DNA from: an uncultured Anaerofilum sp.
GTDB taxonomy: Bacteria > Bacillota > Clostridia > Oscillospirales > Ruminococcaceae
NCBI GenBank assembly: GCA_944385935.1
Contig: CALWZC010000010.1
Location: 1-64,000, forward strand
Length of the DNA stretch: 64,000 nt
Reading direction: 5' to 3'
Shown piece by piece: positions 1-9,392 of the stretch (positions within the stretch are counted from its first letter, which is position 1; the number at the start of each line of letters is the position of its first letter). A program made the translations under genes and the position numbers. Below the pieces are notes generated by a model. The model did no database searches. It was not told where the DNA came from and saw only the letters and a program-made list of their open reading frames with translations.

Positions 1-57
1 CCAGCCCTCCGGCTGTATCGGTTGAGCAAAAGTCAGCGTGGGATTGATGTGGTATCT

Positions 58-204
58 TTATCTAAGTGAACCCCCGGTTTCCCATTTGCTGATGGCTTTA
101 TCCGAAATATAAAGCTGTTCTGCCAACTGCTTTTGGGTGTAGTTTTTTTCCTTGCGTAGTTGAGCAACAAAGGCACCAAACTTTTGCTTGTCAATTTCAT
201 ACAT
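58..204 (-). pseudogene. Truncated XRE-family helix-turn-helix regulator
   Basis: A 48-codon frame that starts MYEIDKQKFGAFVAQLRKEK and ends in a stop just after SKWETGGSLR. It covers the Cro/C1-type helix-turn-helix (QKQLAEQLYISDKAISKWE) and nothing more. Family members normally continue with 'G.SLPD' and at least 20-130 further residues, so this is an N-terminal remnant. The ATG follows a GAGGTGAAG ribosome binding site. Positions 1-57, where the missing part should lie, show no recognisable continuation. The remnant could still bind DNA, but a functional protein is unlikely. Confidence 0.6.
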
Positions 205-316
205 AGCACTTCACCTCAAACAAATTATAGCCACAGACCCACAAGTTTGGCAACCGAATGGTAAGAGAGTGGTAATATTTTGGATAAGTGAAGGCAAAGA
301 GTAACATTCTATTTAC

Positions 317-354
317 AAAAAAGTCACCCCATGTATTATAATGGGATGACTTTT
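317..354 (-). terminator. Intrinsic terminator of the hsd operon
   Basis: Read on the minus strand, the stem AAAAGTCATCCCAT pairs with ATGGGGTGACTTTTTT around an 8-base loop and ends in a T run. It lies directly past the hsdS stop codon. Confidence 0.8.
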
Positions 355-356
355 GA

Positions 357-1661
357 TTAACAACTTAGAACCTGTTTCAATAGTTCTACTGCGCTTTCCT
401 CTTTGGGGTCATTGGTGCCCAATTCCCCACGAAAGGCACGGGCGAGGATGGCTTTTTTGATAATGTCAATTTGTTCCAGCACCCCTTCGGCGGCTTCTTT
501 GGCTTGCTGCTCCTTGGCTAACAGGTCATCAAGAATACGCACAATTTCGGTCTGTTCGTTTAGTTTGGGCAAAGGTATTATTTTCTCTTTGACCATAGGA
601 ACAGTTAATTGAGGGATACTTGAACCTGTTCCATTTTCTGGAAAAGCATCAAAAGCATATTTAATATATGCTGCTTTTACAGTATCTTGTGGTTCAATTA
701 CAATTAATCTAACAATAGGAAAAAAGGGATATGTTCTATACATAGAAAATCCTATTGTTCCTCTCCCTGCAACTGTAATAGTTTCTCCAGAAAATCGTGA
801 AGTTGCTGTGTATCCAACAATTCCTTCATCAGTAACCCCATTTGCTATAACTGGAATATTGTGTATTTCGTCAGCAATTGTTGTAAAATCATCAGGTTTA
901 TCTCCGCCAGCTTTTATTTGTTTAGCAAGCTGTGAAAGCTGTTTTTTCTCCCAACTTTCCATTGTTTCGCCGTGTTCTTTTCTCCATTGGGCGGTGAGTT
1001 CGCCGGTAAAGGCTTTATGGAGGATGGCGGCTTTGCGGGTTTCAAAGCTGTCTAGCGCATCCTGTGCCTTTTGCTTTGCCTCCTCCAGCTTGGCAAATAG
1101 GCTTTCAATACGGTCAACAATGCGCTGTTGTTCAGGCAAAGGAGGAAGTGGAAATGGTGTATTTTGTATATTAGGTAAAGTTATTCCCTTAACCGTGGAG
1201 CCACTGGCTTTTTTTTCAAACTCGTGCTGAAATGCGCAAAAATAGTAATATAGGAACAGTGAAGACAACTCACTTTTTACAATTTTGAGGTCTTGATTTA
1301 TTGCGGTAACAATTTTTGATACTATCGCTTTCGCTGGTTCAATGCGAGTAATCAATAAAAGGTCTCCAGCTTCGCATAAATTTGAAGAACTGCATTCAAG
1401 ACCCACCTGTGAAATTTTATCAATAGTTGAATAGAGATAGCTACCTTTAATATCTTTTACACTTGCCCAAGATATATTTCCATTCCAATAAAGAGGATTT
1501 GTCTTGTCTGGTGTACCGCCTCCAATAAAAGTACATAAATCTCCCACCTTTGTCCAGCACCAATTTTCTGGCAGCTTGTATGGCTGTTCACTCTCTGGCA
1601 CCAGTGCCGCCTGTAGGCGTTCTTCCGGTGTCAGGGTTTCTTTTTTCTTTCCTTTTGCCAT
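357..1661 (-). CDS. hsdS: Type I restriction-modification specificity subunit HsdS
   Basis: 434 residues with the standard S-subunit plan. Target recognition domain 1 begins LPENWCWTKVGDLCTFIGGG. It is followed by a conserved coiled-coil spacer (LPPLPEQQRIVDRIESLFAK to AFTGELTAQW, about 170-230), target recognition domain 2 (about 235-370) and a second spacer (LPKLNEQTEIVRILDDLLAK to ARAFRGELG). HsdS chooses the bipartite DNA target for both modification and cleavage. The start codon overlaps the hsdM stop by one base (TGATG), indicating translational coupling. Both recognition domains and both repeats are present, so it should be functional. The recognition sequence cannot be read from this. 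Confidence 0.93.
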   Translation of the reverse strand: MAKGKKKETLTPEERLQAALVPESEQPYKLPENWCWTKVGDLCTFIGGGTPDKTNPLYWNGNISWASVKDIKGSYLYSTIDKISQVGLECSSSNLCEAGDLLLITRIEPAKAIVSKIVTAINQDLKIVKSELSSLFLYYYFCAFQHEFEKKASGSTVKGITLPNIQNTPFPLPPLPEQQRIVDRIESLFAKLEEAKQKAQDALDSFETRKAAILHKAFTGELTAQWRKEHGETMESWEKKQLSQLAKQIKAGGDKPDDFTTIADEIHNIPVIANGVTDEGIVGYTATSRFSGETITVAGRGTIGFSMYRTYPFFPIVRLIVIEPQDTVKAAYIKYAFDAFPENGTGSSIPQLTVPMVKEKIIPLPKLNEQTEIVRILDDLLAKEQQAKEAAEGVLEQIDIIKKAILARAFRGELGTNDPKEESAVELLKQVLSC

Positions 1662-3079
1662 CAGTCCTGCACCTCCAGTGCCCTCAGTTCCTTCACCACA
1701 CTCATCAGCAAATCAACAGCTTCTTCCAAATTGGCAGCAGCTTCCTCGGCACTTTCTGCCGGGTCGGGCAGGTCGTTGTAGTCCAGCACAGAATCATCAC
1801 GAATCAAGCCTAGGTCTAGGCTGTTGCCCTTTTCTGCAATCTGCTCCCGAGTAAAAACGCTCCACCGTTCATCCTCTATAGCATGGCGGTTTTCGGCATC
1901 AAATGCCTTTTCAAAGTCCGCAAAATGCTCGGCTTTTAGTGGTGTGGTTTTGCCAAAGCTAGGCATATTGGTACGCAGGTCATAGAACCACACTTCCTTG
2001 GTGTTGCCTTTGTCGCTCGTGCCACGAGTAAAAAACAGCACATTGGTTTTAACGCCTTGGGCATAGAAAATACCAGTGGGCAGCCGTAGAATGGTGTGTA
2101 GATTGCATTTGTCCATCAGGTCACAGCGGATTTTTTCGCCGTCCCCATCGGCAAAAAGCACATTGTCCGGCAGCACCACAGCGGCACGGGCTTTGCCGTC
2201 GGCCTTTAGGCTGCGGTAGATATGTTGAAGAAAATTCAACTGCTTGTTGCTGGTGGGAAAAGTGAAGTCGTCACGGGTGGCACGCTCGCCCCCTTTCTTG
2301 GTGCCAAAGGGCGGATTGGTGAGCACCAAATCAAAACCATGGAGATTTTTGCCCTGATTAGAAAGGGTATCCGCCAGCAAAATTTCTCCCTCTATGTCGT
2401 GCAACATGGCATTCATCAAAGCCAAACGGTGGGTATCATGAACCAGTTCGCAACCGGTAAAAGCCTCCTCCCGTTCAAATTTTGCCATATCAGAATCCAA
2501 GTCGTAAAAATCGTCGGTGTGCTCCTTCACATACTGATGGGCGGCAATCATAAAACCAAAGGTGCCACAAGCTGGGTCATTGCACCGTTCGCCGGGCTCG
2601 GGCTTCATCAGTTGGGTCATTACATCAATAAGTACACGAGGGGTAAAGTATTGCCCTGCACCGGATTTTTTTTCATTGGCGTTTTTCTCTAACAGTCCTT
2701 CATATAGATTGCCAAGTCCTTCTTCTCTGGCAGAATACCAGTCAAGGCTGTCAATGGTGGTGATAATCTTTTCTAGGTTTTTGGGCTCCTCAATGTTGGT
2801 GGCAGAGCCTTGGTAAATCTGCCGTACCCGACCGGTACAGTTTTCGCCCAGATGGGTGAGTAGCTCTTTATAAAACTTTTTCAGTTCAATACCACTTTTT
2901 GCGGTAAGCTCATCCCAGCGGTAGGCGGCAGGAATTTGACTCTCTGCGCCGGTTTCCTTTGCCATTTTTAAAAATAGGATATAGGTAAGCTCGGTAACAT
3001 ATTGATGATAGGTAATGCCATCATCCCGCAATACATTACAGAGATTCCAAAGTTTAGATACAATTTCTTGTGTAGTCAT
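1661..3079 (-). CDS. hsdM: Type I restriction-modification methyltransferase subunit HsdM
   Basis: 472 residues. The N-terminal helical HsdM_N region (MTTQEIVSKLWNLCNVLRDD) is followed by an N6-adenine methyltransferase domain. SAM-binding motif I is DPACGTFGF and catalytic motif IV is NPPF within LTNPPFGTKKGG. It methylates adenine in the sequence selected by HsdS and is needed for cleavage by HsdR. Length and motif order (group gamma) are normal. The start ATG follows a GGAGGAAATAATCA site 29 bases after hsdR, and the gene overlaps hsdS, so the three genes form one transcript. Confidence 0.95.
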   Translation of the reverse strand: MTTQEIVSKLWNLCNVLRDDGITYHQYVTELTYILFLKMAKETGAESQIPAAYRWDELTAKSGIELKKFYKELLTHLGENCTGRVRQIYQGSATNIEEPKNLEKIITTIDSLDWYSAREEGLGNLYEGLLEKNANEKKSGAGQYFTPRVLIDVMTQLMKPEPGERCNDPACGTFGFMIAAHQYVKEHTDDFYDLDSDMAKFEREEAFTGCELVHDTHRLALMNAMLHDIEGEILLADTLSNQGKNLHGFDLVLTNPPFGTKKGGERATRDDFTFPTSNKQLNFLQHIYRSLKADGKARAAVVLPDNVLFADGDGEKIRCDLMDKCNLHTILRLPTGIFYAQGVKTNVLFFTRGTSDKGNTKEVWFYDLRTNMPSFGKTTPLKAEHFADFEKAFDAENRHAIEDERWSVFTREQIAEKGNSLDLGLIRDDSVLDYNDLPDPAESAEEAAANLEEAVDLLMSVVKELRALEVQD

Positions 3080-3108
3080 TGATTATTTCCTCCTTTGCGC
3101 TGGTTCAC

Positions 3109-6100
3109 TTATGCGCTTCTTCCTCCATCATCGTACAGATACTCGTTAAGCTCCAAAACGATGCTCTCTAACTGGTTTTGAAAAATTCGGTCAATTTTCT
3201 TAAATCCGCCTTCGCCTTTGAATCGGGTATCCTCATCAAAAACCTCAACATTCAACACGGATTCTTCCATAAGGTATTTTTCGATACGGCCAATCCATTT
3301 TTGTTCTATGGCGGTGAATTTATGGGCTTTTTTCAGTCTGTCCACCGCCCGACGGATACGGGTTTCATGGCTGATAAGAGTAGAACCGATGGCATACCGA
3401 CGAATGAGGCTAATAATATCCGCTGCCATTTCTTCATTGGTCAACTCCGATATGGCGGTATTCAGTTGCTGGGGAGTAAAACCCTCCCTGTCCAGTGTCA
3501 AGCGTAGTTCCTTCAAACTGGTTCGGGTCAATTCCTTGGGTCTGGTGCAGACAATGCTTAGGGCTGCAATCTCATTAAGGTGGGTTTTTACATAATCAGC
3601 AAAGGTATCCAGATAATCTTCTGGGCGGCTGCCGGTACCATAGCCACGGGTGTGGCTGATTAACTCGTCCGGGGCGTCTGAGATAACCACCGGCCGGTTG
3701 CCGTTGGCTTTGGTTTCCTGCAACAGCTCAAATAGCTCCTGATGGGCAAAAATGCGCTTGCGAGCTTGTTGGGGGGAATCCTGTTCCAGTTGCTGAATAA
3801 ATTGGGTGGGGTTCATGCCGCCGGTGAGGCTGGCAAAGTGCTCTAGGGTTTTGCTGTCCATTTTTGGCTTTTTTCGCTGGAGTTTGGCGATAATCTGGTC
3901 TATCTGGTAGGCAATTTGCTTTTCATCTTCCAGCACTTCAAGGCCATCCAGCAGTTGACCAAAAGAAGTGGAGGGATTGACCACCACCGGTTTCATGGTG
4001 TTGACAGGGTCAAGGGATTCATATACCCCCACAGGGTCATAAATCTCAAAGTGGGTTTTGTGGATTCTGGGACATAGGCGGGTAGCACGGCCCAGCATTT
4101 GCTCGAACAAAATACGGGATTTTACCCTACGCAAAAACACAAGATTGGTGATTTCCGGCACATCAATACCAGTGGTCAACAGGTCAACCGTCACCGCAAT
4201 GCTGGGATAACGCTCGTTTTTAAACCGCTTGATGGCCTCCTGTACCTTTTTGGGATTACCGCCGCCTACGCTGTCGGTTATCTTCATAACAGCATCATTG
4301 TCCACCCCATAGGCAGAGTAAATATTTTTGAGAATATCCACAATCATATCAGCATGTGGGTCATTCACAGCATAGATAAGGGTTTTGCCGTGCTCATCGG
4401 GATTTTCCGGGTCGATGTCCTTGGCAATTTCGGCCAATACCGTTTTATTAAAGGGGCGAGTGATAACCTTTTTGTTGAACTGCTCCACAGCAAAGTTGAG
4501 TTCATCGTTTAATAGCTCGCTGTTGGTGATTTCGCCGGTTACCGGGTCATATATGGTGACCGTATCGCCGGATTGATAGTGTATGCCCTTGTCCCGCAGT
4601 TTGGTATGAAGGTTGTGGGGGGCGTCATGGTCTACTAGATACCCCTCGATAACCGCTTCACGGTAGGTATACTTGAAAACAGGCTGACCAAAAATCTGGG
4701 TGGTTTGGAGGGCAGGGGTAGCAGTCAAAGCAATTTTTACTGCATTAAAGTATTCAATTACACTGCGGTATTTGCTTTGGTAGTCCCGCTGGTCACGGTA
4801 GAGAAGTTCGGTATCACCCATTTCTTTATCCAAAAGATAACCACGGTGGGCCTCATCAATGATAATTAGGTCATAGTCGCTAACCGCTGGCATGGTTTCG
4901 CCGTCATTGTACAAAATGCGCTTGACCATACTTTGTACCGTTGCCACTTGGATGCGGGTTTCCCGTTCAATCTCTTTATCATCCAACCCTTTGATATTGT
5001 AAATGTCCGCTAAGGGCATTAAATCTTCTAGTTTTACCTCTTTGAATACATCCAGTGCTTGCTCTCCCAAAGCAGTGCGGTCAACTAAAAATAGGATTCG
5101 TTTGAAACGGTTTGTCTTTAGGAAACGGTAAATCATGCCCAGCACCGTTCTGGTTTTACCGGTTCCCGTTGCCATAGCCAGCAAAGCTGTATTTTTTCCA
5201 TCTATAATGGCTTGTTCTGCGGCTTGAATGGCTCGCAGTTGGTATTCTCGAAGGTTCAGCCCGTCTCTATCACGCAACAAATCAAAGGGCATCTGTTCAA
5301 GTGCCTGATTGCCGGTGTTGGTGTCTTTGCCAAGAAGTTCCAAAAGGTTTTGGGGGCTCATCCATCCCCGCAAAGCTTTTGGTACATTGGAGGGTTGACG
5401 AAGGTCCAAAAACCAGATACCAGATTTTGTTTTATATTGCTCCAGATAGGGTCTGCCATTGGTTGCAAAGGTAAAAGGTACCTTGTAATTGCCCCATGTT
5501 CCAATTTGATAGGGAGCATCTTCCTCCCGTATGTTGCGGGGATAATCCTTTCCTTGATAATCAATGACAGAGGGAATGTCCTTGTGTTCTGCTTTTGCTT
5601 CAATGATACCCACAAATTGCAGACCAATAAAAAGGGCATAATCCGCACGGCCATGATTGCCTACTGTGGAATCGGTAGGCCATTCAGCAATGGCAAGATT
5701 GCGGCCCTTTTCGGGGCGGGTTCCTTTGGAAAAACGCAGGTTTTCTGTGTCGGCTTCCCAGCCCACCTGTCGAAGCTGTTGGTCAATGATGTAGCGGGTT
5801 TCTGCTTCTGTTTTTTGCCGTTGGCTGGCTGCCTTTGCTGCCTGTTGGCGGCGTTTTTCTTTTGCTACCAAATCCGAAGCAGCAGCCTTTTCCTCTGCTT
5901 GTTTTACTAATTTTTCTTCTTGTGCCTGCTCAGAGGCAGTATCTGCACCTTTTGTATCTTCTGCCGCTGGCAAATCCGAGGGCATTACAAAGGGTTCGTT
6001 TTGATAATTCCAGTCACCATAGGTCTGCATAAACCATTGACACAGGCTGTGTGTCATTTGCAGCAGGGTTTTTCCCTCTGCAACGGAGGTATAGTTCTCG

Positions 6101-6384
6101 TGTACTGCTCGGTTGCGCACTTTGCGCAAAGCATGAAGAATATCTACAAGGTCTTGGGTCAGCAAACCTTCCCGAAACAGCAATGCAATTCGATTGATAG
6201 CTGTGTTTTCAGCAGGAAATGGGATTCTATCATAGGTGAATATTAGATTTACCATGGTTTCACCAATCATCCCCAATTTCATCAAGCAGGAGTTTGAATC
6301 GGAGTAAAGGTATAATTCTGCTTTTTCTCCAAATTGGGCCAGTACAGGGAACTCTTTTTCCAAAAAATCAAAATTACTTTTCAT
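3109..6384 (-). CDS. hsdR: Type I restriction endonuclease subunit HsdR
   Basis: 1091 residues. An N-terminal DUF4145-like helical domain (about 1-105) leads into a charged coiled coil (about 125-190, rich in K, E, A, Q). Next comes the HsdR_N nuclease domain with YALFIGLQFVGIIEAKAE, carrying the E-x-K of a PD-(D/E)xK site. The SF2 translocase has Walker A ATGTGKT, DEAH in IIIDEAHRG and motif III LTATPA, then a helicase C lobe and an EcoEI-type C-terminal domain. It translocates DNA using ATP and cuts at a distance from unmethylated sites. It is the first gene of the hsdR-hsdM-hsdS operon. All key motifs are intact, so the system is probably active. Confidence 0.95.
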   Translation of the reverse strand: MKSNFDFLEKEFPVLAQFGEKAELYLYSDSNSCLMKLGMIGETMVNLIFTYDRIPFPAENTAINRIALLFREGLLTQDLVDILHALRKVRNRAVHENYTSVAEGKTLLQMTHSLCQWFMQTYGDWNYQNEPFVMPSDLPAAEDTKGADTASEQAQEEKLVKQAEEKAAASDLVAKEKRRQQAAKAASQRQKTEAETRYIIDQQLRQVGWEADTENLRFSKGTRPEKGRNLAIAEWPTDSTVGNHGRADYALFIGLQFVGIIEAKAEHKDIPSVIDYQGKDYPRNIREEDAPYQIGTWGNYKVPFTFATNGRPYLEQYKTKSGIWFLDLRQPSNVPKALRGWMSPQNLLELLGKDTNTGNQALEQMPFDLLRDRDGLNLREYQLRAIQAAEQAIIDGKNTALLAMATGTGKTRTVLGMIYRFLKTNRFKRILFLVDRTALGEQALDVFKEVKLEDLMPLADIYNIKGLDDKEIERETRIQVATVQSMVKRILYNDGETMPAVSDYDLIIIDEAHRGYLLDKEMGDTELLYRDQRDYQSKYRSVIEYFNAVKIALTATPALQTTQIFGQPVFKYTYREAVIEGYLVDHDAPHNLHTKLRDKGIHYQSGDTVTIYDPVTGEITNSELLNDELNFAVEQFNKKVITRPFNKTVLAEIAKDIDPENPDEHGKTLIYAVNDPHADMIVDILKNIYSAYGVDNDAVMKITDSVGGGNPKKVQEAIKRFKNERYPSIAVTVDLLTTGIDVPEITNLVFLRRVKSRILFEQMLGRATRLCPRIHKTHFEIYDPVGVYESLDPVNTMKPVVVNPSTSFGQLLDGLEVLEDEKQIAYQIDQIIAKLQRKKPKMDSKTLEHFASLTGGMNPTQFIQQLEQDSPQQARKRIFAHQELFELLQETKANGNRPVVISDAPDELISHTRGYGTGSRPEDYLDTFADYVKTHLNEIAALSIVCTRPKELTRTSLKELRLTLDREGFTPQQLNTAISELTNEEMAADIISLIRRYAIGSTLISHETRIRRAVDRLKKAHKFTAIEQKWIGRIEKYLMEESVLNVEVFDEDTRFKGEGGFKKIDRIFQNQLESIVLELNEYLYDDGGRSA

Positions 6385-6561
6385 AGCAGCGTATCACCCT
6401 TGCCAGTTCTGCACATTTTTACAAAATAAAGTTGCCAATAGAAGTATCTCTCAAAAGGAAATAAATGGATGGAATTATTTTATCACTTTTTCAGGAAAAG
6501 CTCAACTTTATGTCAGGCGATTGTATTTTAATAATCGAAAGAGATTGGGCAGAAGAAGCTG

Positions 6562-6618
6562 CAAAAAGAAAACACCTTATTTGCAATATGGCAGCCTATG
6601 CCCAGTAAATAAGGTGTT
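6562..6618 (-). terminator. Intrinsic terminator after the 6.6-7.8 kb genes
   Basis: On the minus strand, AACACCTTATTT and AAATAAGGTGTT form a 12-bp stem with a 24-base loop, followed by TTCTTTTT. It sits 15 bases past the small membrane-protein gene and closes the EFR1-side transcript. Confidence 0.6.
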
Positions 6619-6632
6619 GTTTCTTTTATGGA

Positions 6633-7068
6633 TTAGAGGATTTGTTGTGCAAGATAGATTCCCAAGGCTGCGGTGAACAGTATCATAAAGCCTGCAATCA
6701 TCCAATCCAATGCTTTGGAATAGCCTTTTGGGGTGATACATCCCATGTTGTCCAGCTTTTTTATAATGGGGTGCAGCCGCCAAAAGTAAGTAGCAATGGA
6801 TAAAATCATGGCAACCACTGCCCAAAGGCGCACTTGTTGAGTGCCAATGGCTAAAATTACAGCTAACAGAAAAATAAAAATTAGTTTTACTCCTGCCACC
6901 CAATTTACCAAATAGGAAACAACTGTTGTTCTTGGTTGTCCTTGTTGTGAAAGGCGTTAAATACCCCACACCATTGCCCAACTGACTGTGTGGCTGTAAG
7001 TACAAAATAATCACATTGGCAAGCTCCATGACAATAAAAATGAGAATGGCAATAGAAAGAATATCCAT
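6633..7068 (-). pseudogene. Small hydrophobic membrane protein, interrupted by two frameshifts
   Basis: Three frames together make one coherent protein of about 145 residues. Frame 1 reads MDILSIAILIFIVMELANVI to QLGNGVG. Frame 2 reads VFNAFHNKDNQEQQ. Frame 3 reads VSYLVNWVAGVKLIFIFLLA to LGIYLAQQIL. One added base in the C4 run at 6964-6967 and one near 6921-6935 would restore it. Three or four hydrophobic helices are visible (N-terminus, VKLIFIFLLAVILAIG, LWAVVAMILSIATYF, MIAGFMILFTAALGIYL). I recall unnamed Clostridia membrane proteins with the same 'GVGVFNA...YLVNWVAG.KLIF' signature, but know no function. It is probably co-transcribed with the EFR1 gene 15 bases upstream. Confidence 0.55.
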
Positions 7069-7083
7069 GTGATTATCCTCCTT

Positions 7084-7827
7084 TTAAAATTGTTCCTCTT
7101 TGGGCAGATAGGGCTGAATGGTATACCGGTGCCTGCCTATGGTAGATTTTCCATACTGGATGGCCTGTTGTGGGCATTGGTTGATACAGCCCATACATTG
7201 GTAGCACTGTAGGTTCCAGAGGGGGTTGCCCTTTTTCATAGAGATGGCAGATGCCGGACAATTCTTTTCACACAAGCCGCAACCGTTGCAAGCCTCTGTT
7301 ACAAAAAAGGGCTTGGTGCTTCGGGCAAAACGATTAAAGCCAAAGTTGGCAAGATGAGATTTTATGCCAGCAAGAGAGCCTTCATGAACACGGTATGTCC
7401 TTTTCTGTTGCTGGATTTCTTGGGCAATTTGTGCCAGCTCTTTTCGTGCAAGGGTAAGTTTGCTGGATATTACTTCTTTGCTGTCGGTATCTGAGCCAAT
7501 GATATAGTTGTTGGGCATGATTAGGCTGTAGCTGCTGTCCAGAGGGTAAAGTTTGGCGAACTGTTTCATGGTAAGGCCCGCATCCTCGCCGCAGGTGCAT
7601 ACTCCAAAGGCAAAGGTGTTTCCCTTCGGCAATTTTTTTGCAAAAGTAGCCATAATTTCTGGTGCTCCCCAAGCATAAACCGGAAAAACAAAGCCAATTT
7701 GTTTGGCTGTTTGTAAATTGGGCAGTGTATGCAAGGTAATAATATCGTAGGCTGTGTCATCTGTAAGGCTGGCAAGCCTGTGGGCAACCCATGCCGAATT
7801 TCCTGTTGCCGAAAAATAAAAAATCAT
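7084..7827 (-). CDS. EFR1-family flavodoxin/ferredoxin protein
   Basis: About 247 residues from the ATG at 7827, which has AGAGGAA six bases upstream; an in-frame ATG at 7851 lacks a good site. The N-terminal flavodoxin-like fold has the FMN phosphate loop in MIFYFSATGNSAWVA. The C-terminal ferredoxin domain has two 4Fe-4S motifs, CNGCGLCEKNCP and CYQCMGCINQCP. This is the EFR1 architecture common in anaerobic Firmicutes, an electron carrier joining FMN and iron-sulfur chemistry. The redox partner is unknown. It is cytosolic, with no signal peptide. Confidence 0.85.
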   Translation of the reverse strand: MIFYFSATGNSAWVAHRLASLTDDTAYDIITLHTLPNLQTAKQIGFVFPVYAWGAPEIMATFAKKLPKGNTFAFGVCTCGEDAGLTMKQFAKLYPLDSSYSLIMPNNYIIGSDTDSKEVISSKLTLARKELAQIAQEIQQQKRTYRVHEGSLAGIKSHLANFGFNRFARSTKPFFVTEACNGCGLCEKNCPASAISMKKGNPLWNLQCYQCMGCINQCPQQAIQYGKSTIGRHRYTIQPYLPKEEQF

Positions 7828-8027
7828 CGTAGTTCCTCTTTTCTTTTGCATCCATAGGGTGAATAATATATCGAATAGATATATTCTATTTTACCTTAAA
7901 AATTTTGTCAATGGTCGATGGATTTCCTTGGCAAGTTGAAAAAATAAGCAGCCTTTTGTTTTGTAAATTTTTATATCCGTTGCATCATTAGCATAGGATA
8001 ATGAGAATGTGTTGATATTGTGATAAA

Positions 8028-8192
8028 ATGCAAGAAAATAGTGCCTTCTACTACAAAAAATGTATCTTGAAAGTGCCAAATATGTTGGAGACTGTAAGGG
8101 AAAGAACTTCTTTTCTTGGTTGGAAGATTTATGATAAACCAGAACGTCAGTTGACTTTAGAAGAACAAAATTTGATTGAGCAAGTATCATAA
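8028..8192 (+). CDS. Possible 54-residue ORF or gene remnant
   Basis: An open frame from ATG 8028 to TAA 8190-8192, starting MQENSAFYYKKCILKVPNML and ending TLEEQNLIEQVS. Its composition looks protein-like, but I see no clear ribosome binding site and recognise no family. It may be the tail of a decayed gene. The rest of the 7852-8224 gap holds nothing else I can support. Confidence 0.2.
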   Translation: MQENSAFYYKKCILKVPNMLETVRERTSFLGWKIYDKPERQLTLEEQNLIEQVS

Positions 8193-8224
8193 AAAATAGT
8201 GGATAATCTGCTTTACTCTGTACA

Positions 8225-8253
8225 TTGACACCCCATATCCTTTGTGTTATACT
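8225..8253 (+). promoter_or_regulatory. Near-consensus sigma-70/SigA promoter
   Basis: TTGACA at 8225-8230, a 17-base spacer, then TATACT at 8248-8253. The only mismatch to consensus is in the -10 box. Transcription would start near 8260, which rules out the earlier in-frame start at 8244 for the next gene. Confidence 0.85.
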
Positions 8254-8309
8254 GGGGCCAGAGGAAAATTTTTACACTATATAGTAAGGTAAGGGGCAGG
8301 TGTGTATTT

Positions 8310-9107
8310 ATGCGGATAAATAGTTCGTCTTTGTGTACGCCACAAAATCGGTATTTCAATGTATCTAGTATTAACCAGAGTTTGGCAAAAAGAGCAGGTT
8401 CTGTCCGTGGGGAAAAAGGGGAGAAAAATCAAGACCGGGCAACCATTTCGCCACAGGGTCGGCTGTTTCAAATGATTGAAAGCCTCACCAACCAGAAAGC
8501 CGCTATTACTGAACGAAAAAATCAATTTGTGGCTTCTGCCATGGAGCAAGGGCAATCCTCCAAGGTTATTCAAGCACAGGTGGATTTGTACAATGAGCAG
8601 ATTGCAAACATTGAAAAGCAAATCACCCAGCTTACAGCCCAGCAAATGAAGCAAGAGACAGAAAAAAATCAGCCCAAAGTGGAGGACAAGCAGCCCAAAA
8701 CCGAAGAAGAAATCGAGAACAAAACACTGGCAAACATTAGCGAGATTTCCGCCAGCCTAGAAAGAATAGACACTGTAGAGGCTGTAAAAACCGACGTAGA
8801 TGGAAGAGCTGGTATTTTGGAATCGGAAATTGCTATGGACAAAATGCGCATAGGCGACCCCAAAATGACAGGCTCTTTGGAGGCTATTGAAGAAAAAGAA
8901 GGGTTGCTATCCCAGTTGAAAGAGAAATCCCTAGATTTGACTGAACAAATTGGAGAAGAGCTTACCAATGTTTCGGAAACCGCAAAGGAAAACACCGATT
9001 TGGCAACAACTGAACCCATAGAACAAGAAGAACCTTCCTCTCCGGAACCTAACCCACACAAAGAGGATGAGGAAAGCAATCCTTTGCAGGAACGAGAGAA
9101 TAAATAA
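8310..9107 (+). CDS. Coiled-coil protein of unknown function
   Basis: 265 residues from ATG 8310, which has AGGGGCAGG nine bases upstream and lies downstream of the strong promoter. Residues about 45-125 are a long Q/E/K-rich coiled coil (LYNEQIANIEKQITQLTAQQ is typical), resembling FlxA-like proteins in outline only. A second helical part follows (ESEIAMDKMRIGDPKMTGSL to LKEKSLDLTEQ), then an acidic, proline-rich, disordered tail. There is no signal peptide or membrane segment. The gene is monocistronic, with its own promoter and terminator. A deleted copy of the same unit lies at 17.65-17.83 kb. Confidence 0.7.
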   Translation: MRINSSSLCTPQNRYFNVSSINQSLAKRAGSVRGEKGEKNQDRATISPQGRLFQMIESLTNQKAAITERKNQFVASAMEQGQSSKVIQAQVDLYNEQIANIEKQITQLTAQQMKQETEKNQPKVEDKQPKTEEEIENKTLANISEISASLERIDTVEAVKTDVDGRAGILESEIAMDKMRIGDPKMTGSLEAIEEKEGLLSQLKEKSLDLTEQIGEELTNVSETAKENTDLATTEPIEQEEPSSPEPNPHKEDEESNPLQERENK

Positions 9108-9129
9108 CTATAATTTTACTGCATTAAGC

Positions 9130-9166
9130 AGGCTGCACAGAGGAAAATCTGTGCAGCCTTTTCTTT
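9130..9166 (+). terminator. Intrinsic terminator of the coiled-coil gene
   Basis: AGGCTGCACAGA and TCTGTGCAGCCT form a 12-bp stem with a 6-base loop, followed by TTTTCTTT. Nearly the same hairpin recurs at 17796-17830. The 225 bases from here to 9392 hold nothing else I can support. Confidence 0.85.
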
Positions 9167-9392
9167 AGCTTAAAATCCTCACATTAGATTTTTGAAATAC
9201 TCCTTGCTACAATGTATCAAAGTAGGAAAGCCTGTGAACACTACATTTTATTTTGCACTTGATAATTCAGAACGCAGCATAATAATGTATTCTCTCAACA
9301 ACTTGCAAAACAGACCCATTAAGCAAAACAAATATACAGATGCCGTTGATGATAGGGTTTTACAAAAAATAAAAGACAAAAATAATTTGTTT

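Noticed and set aside
5212-5910. 232-codon ORF antisense to hsdR
   Set aside because: One of many long antisense frames inside real genes. hsdR has intact motifs across this stretch, so the antisense frame is a coding shadow.
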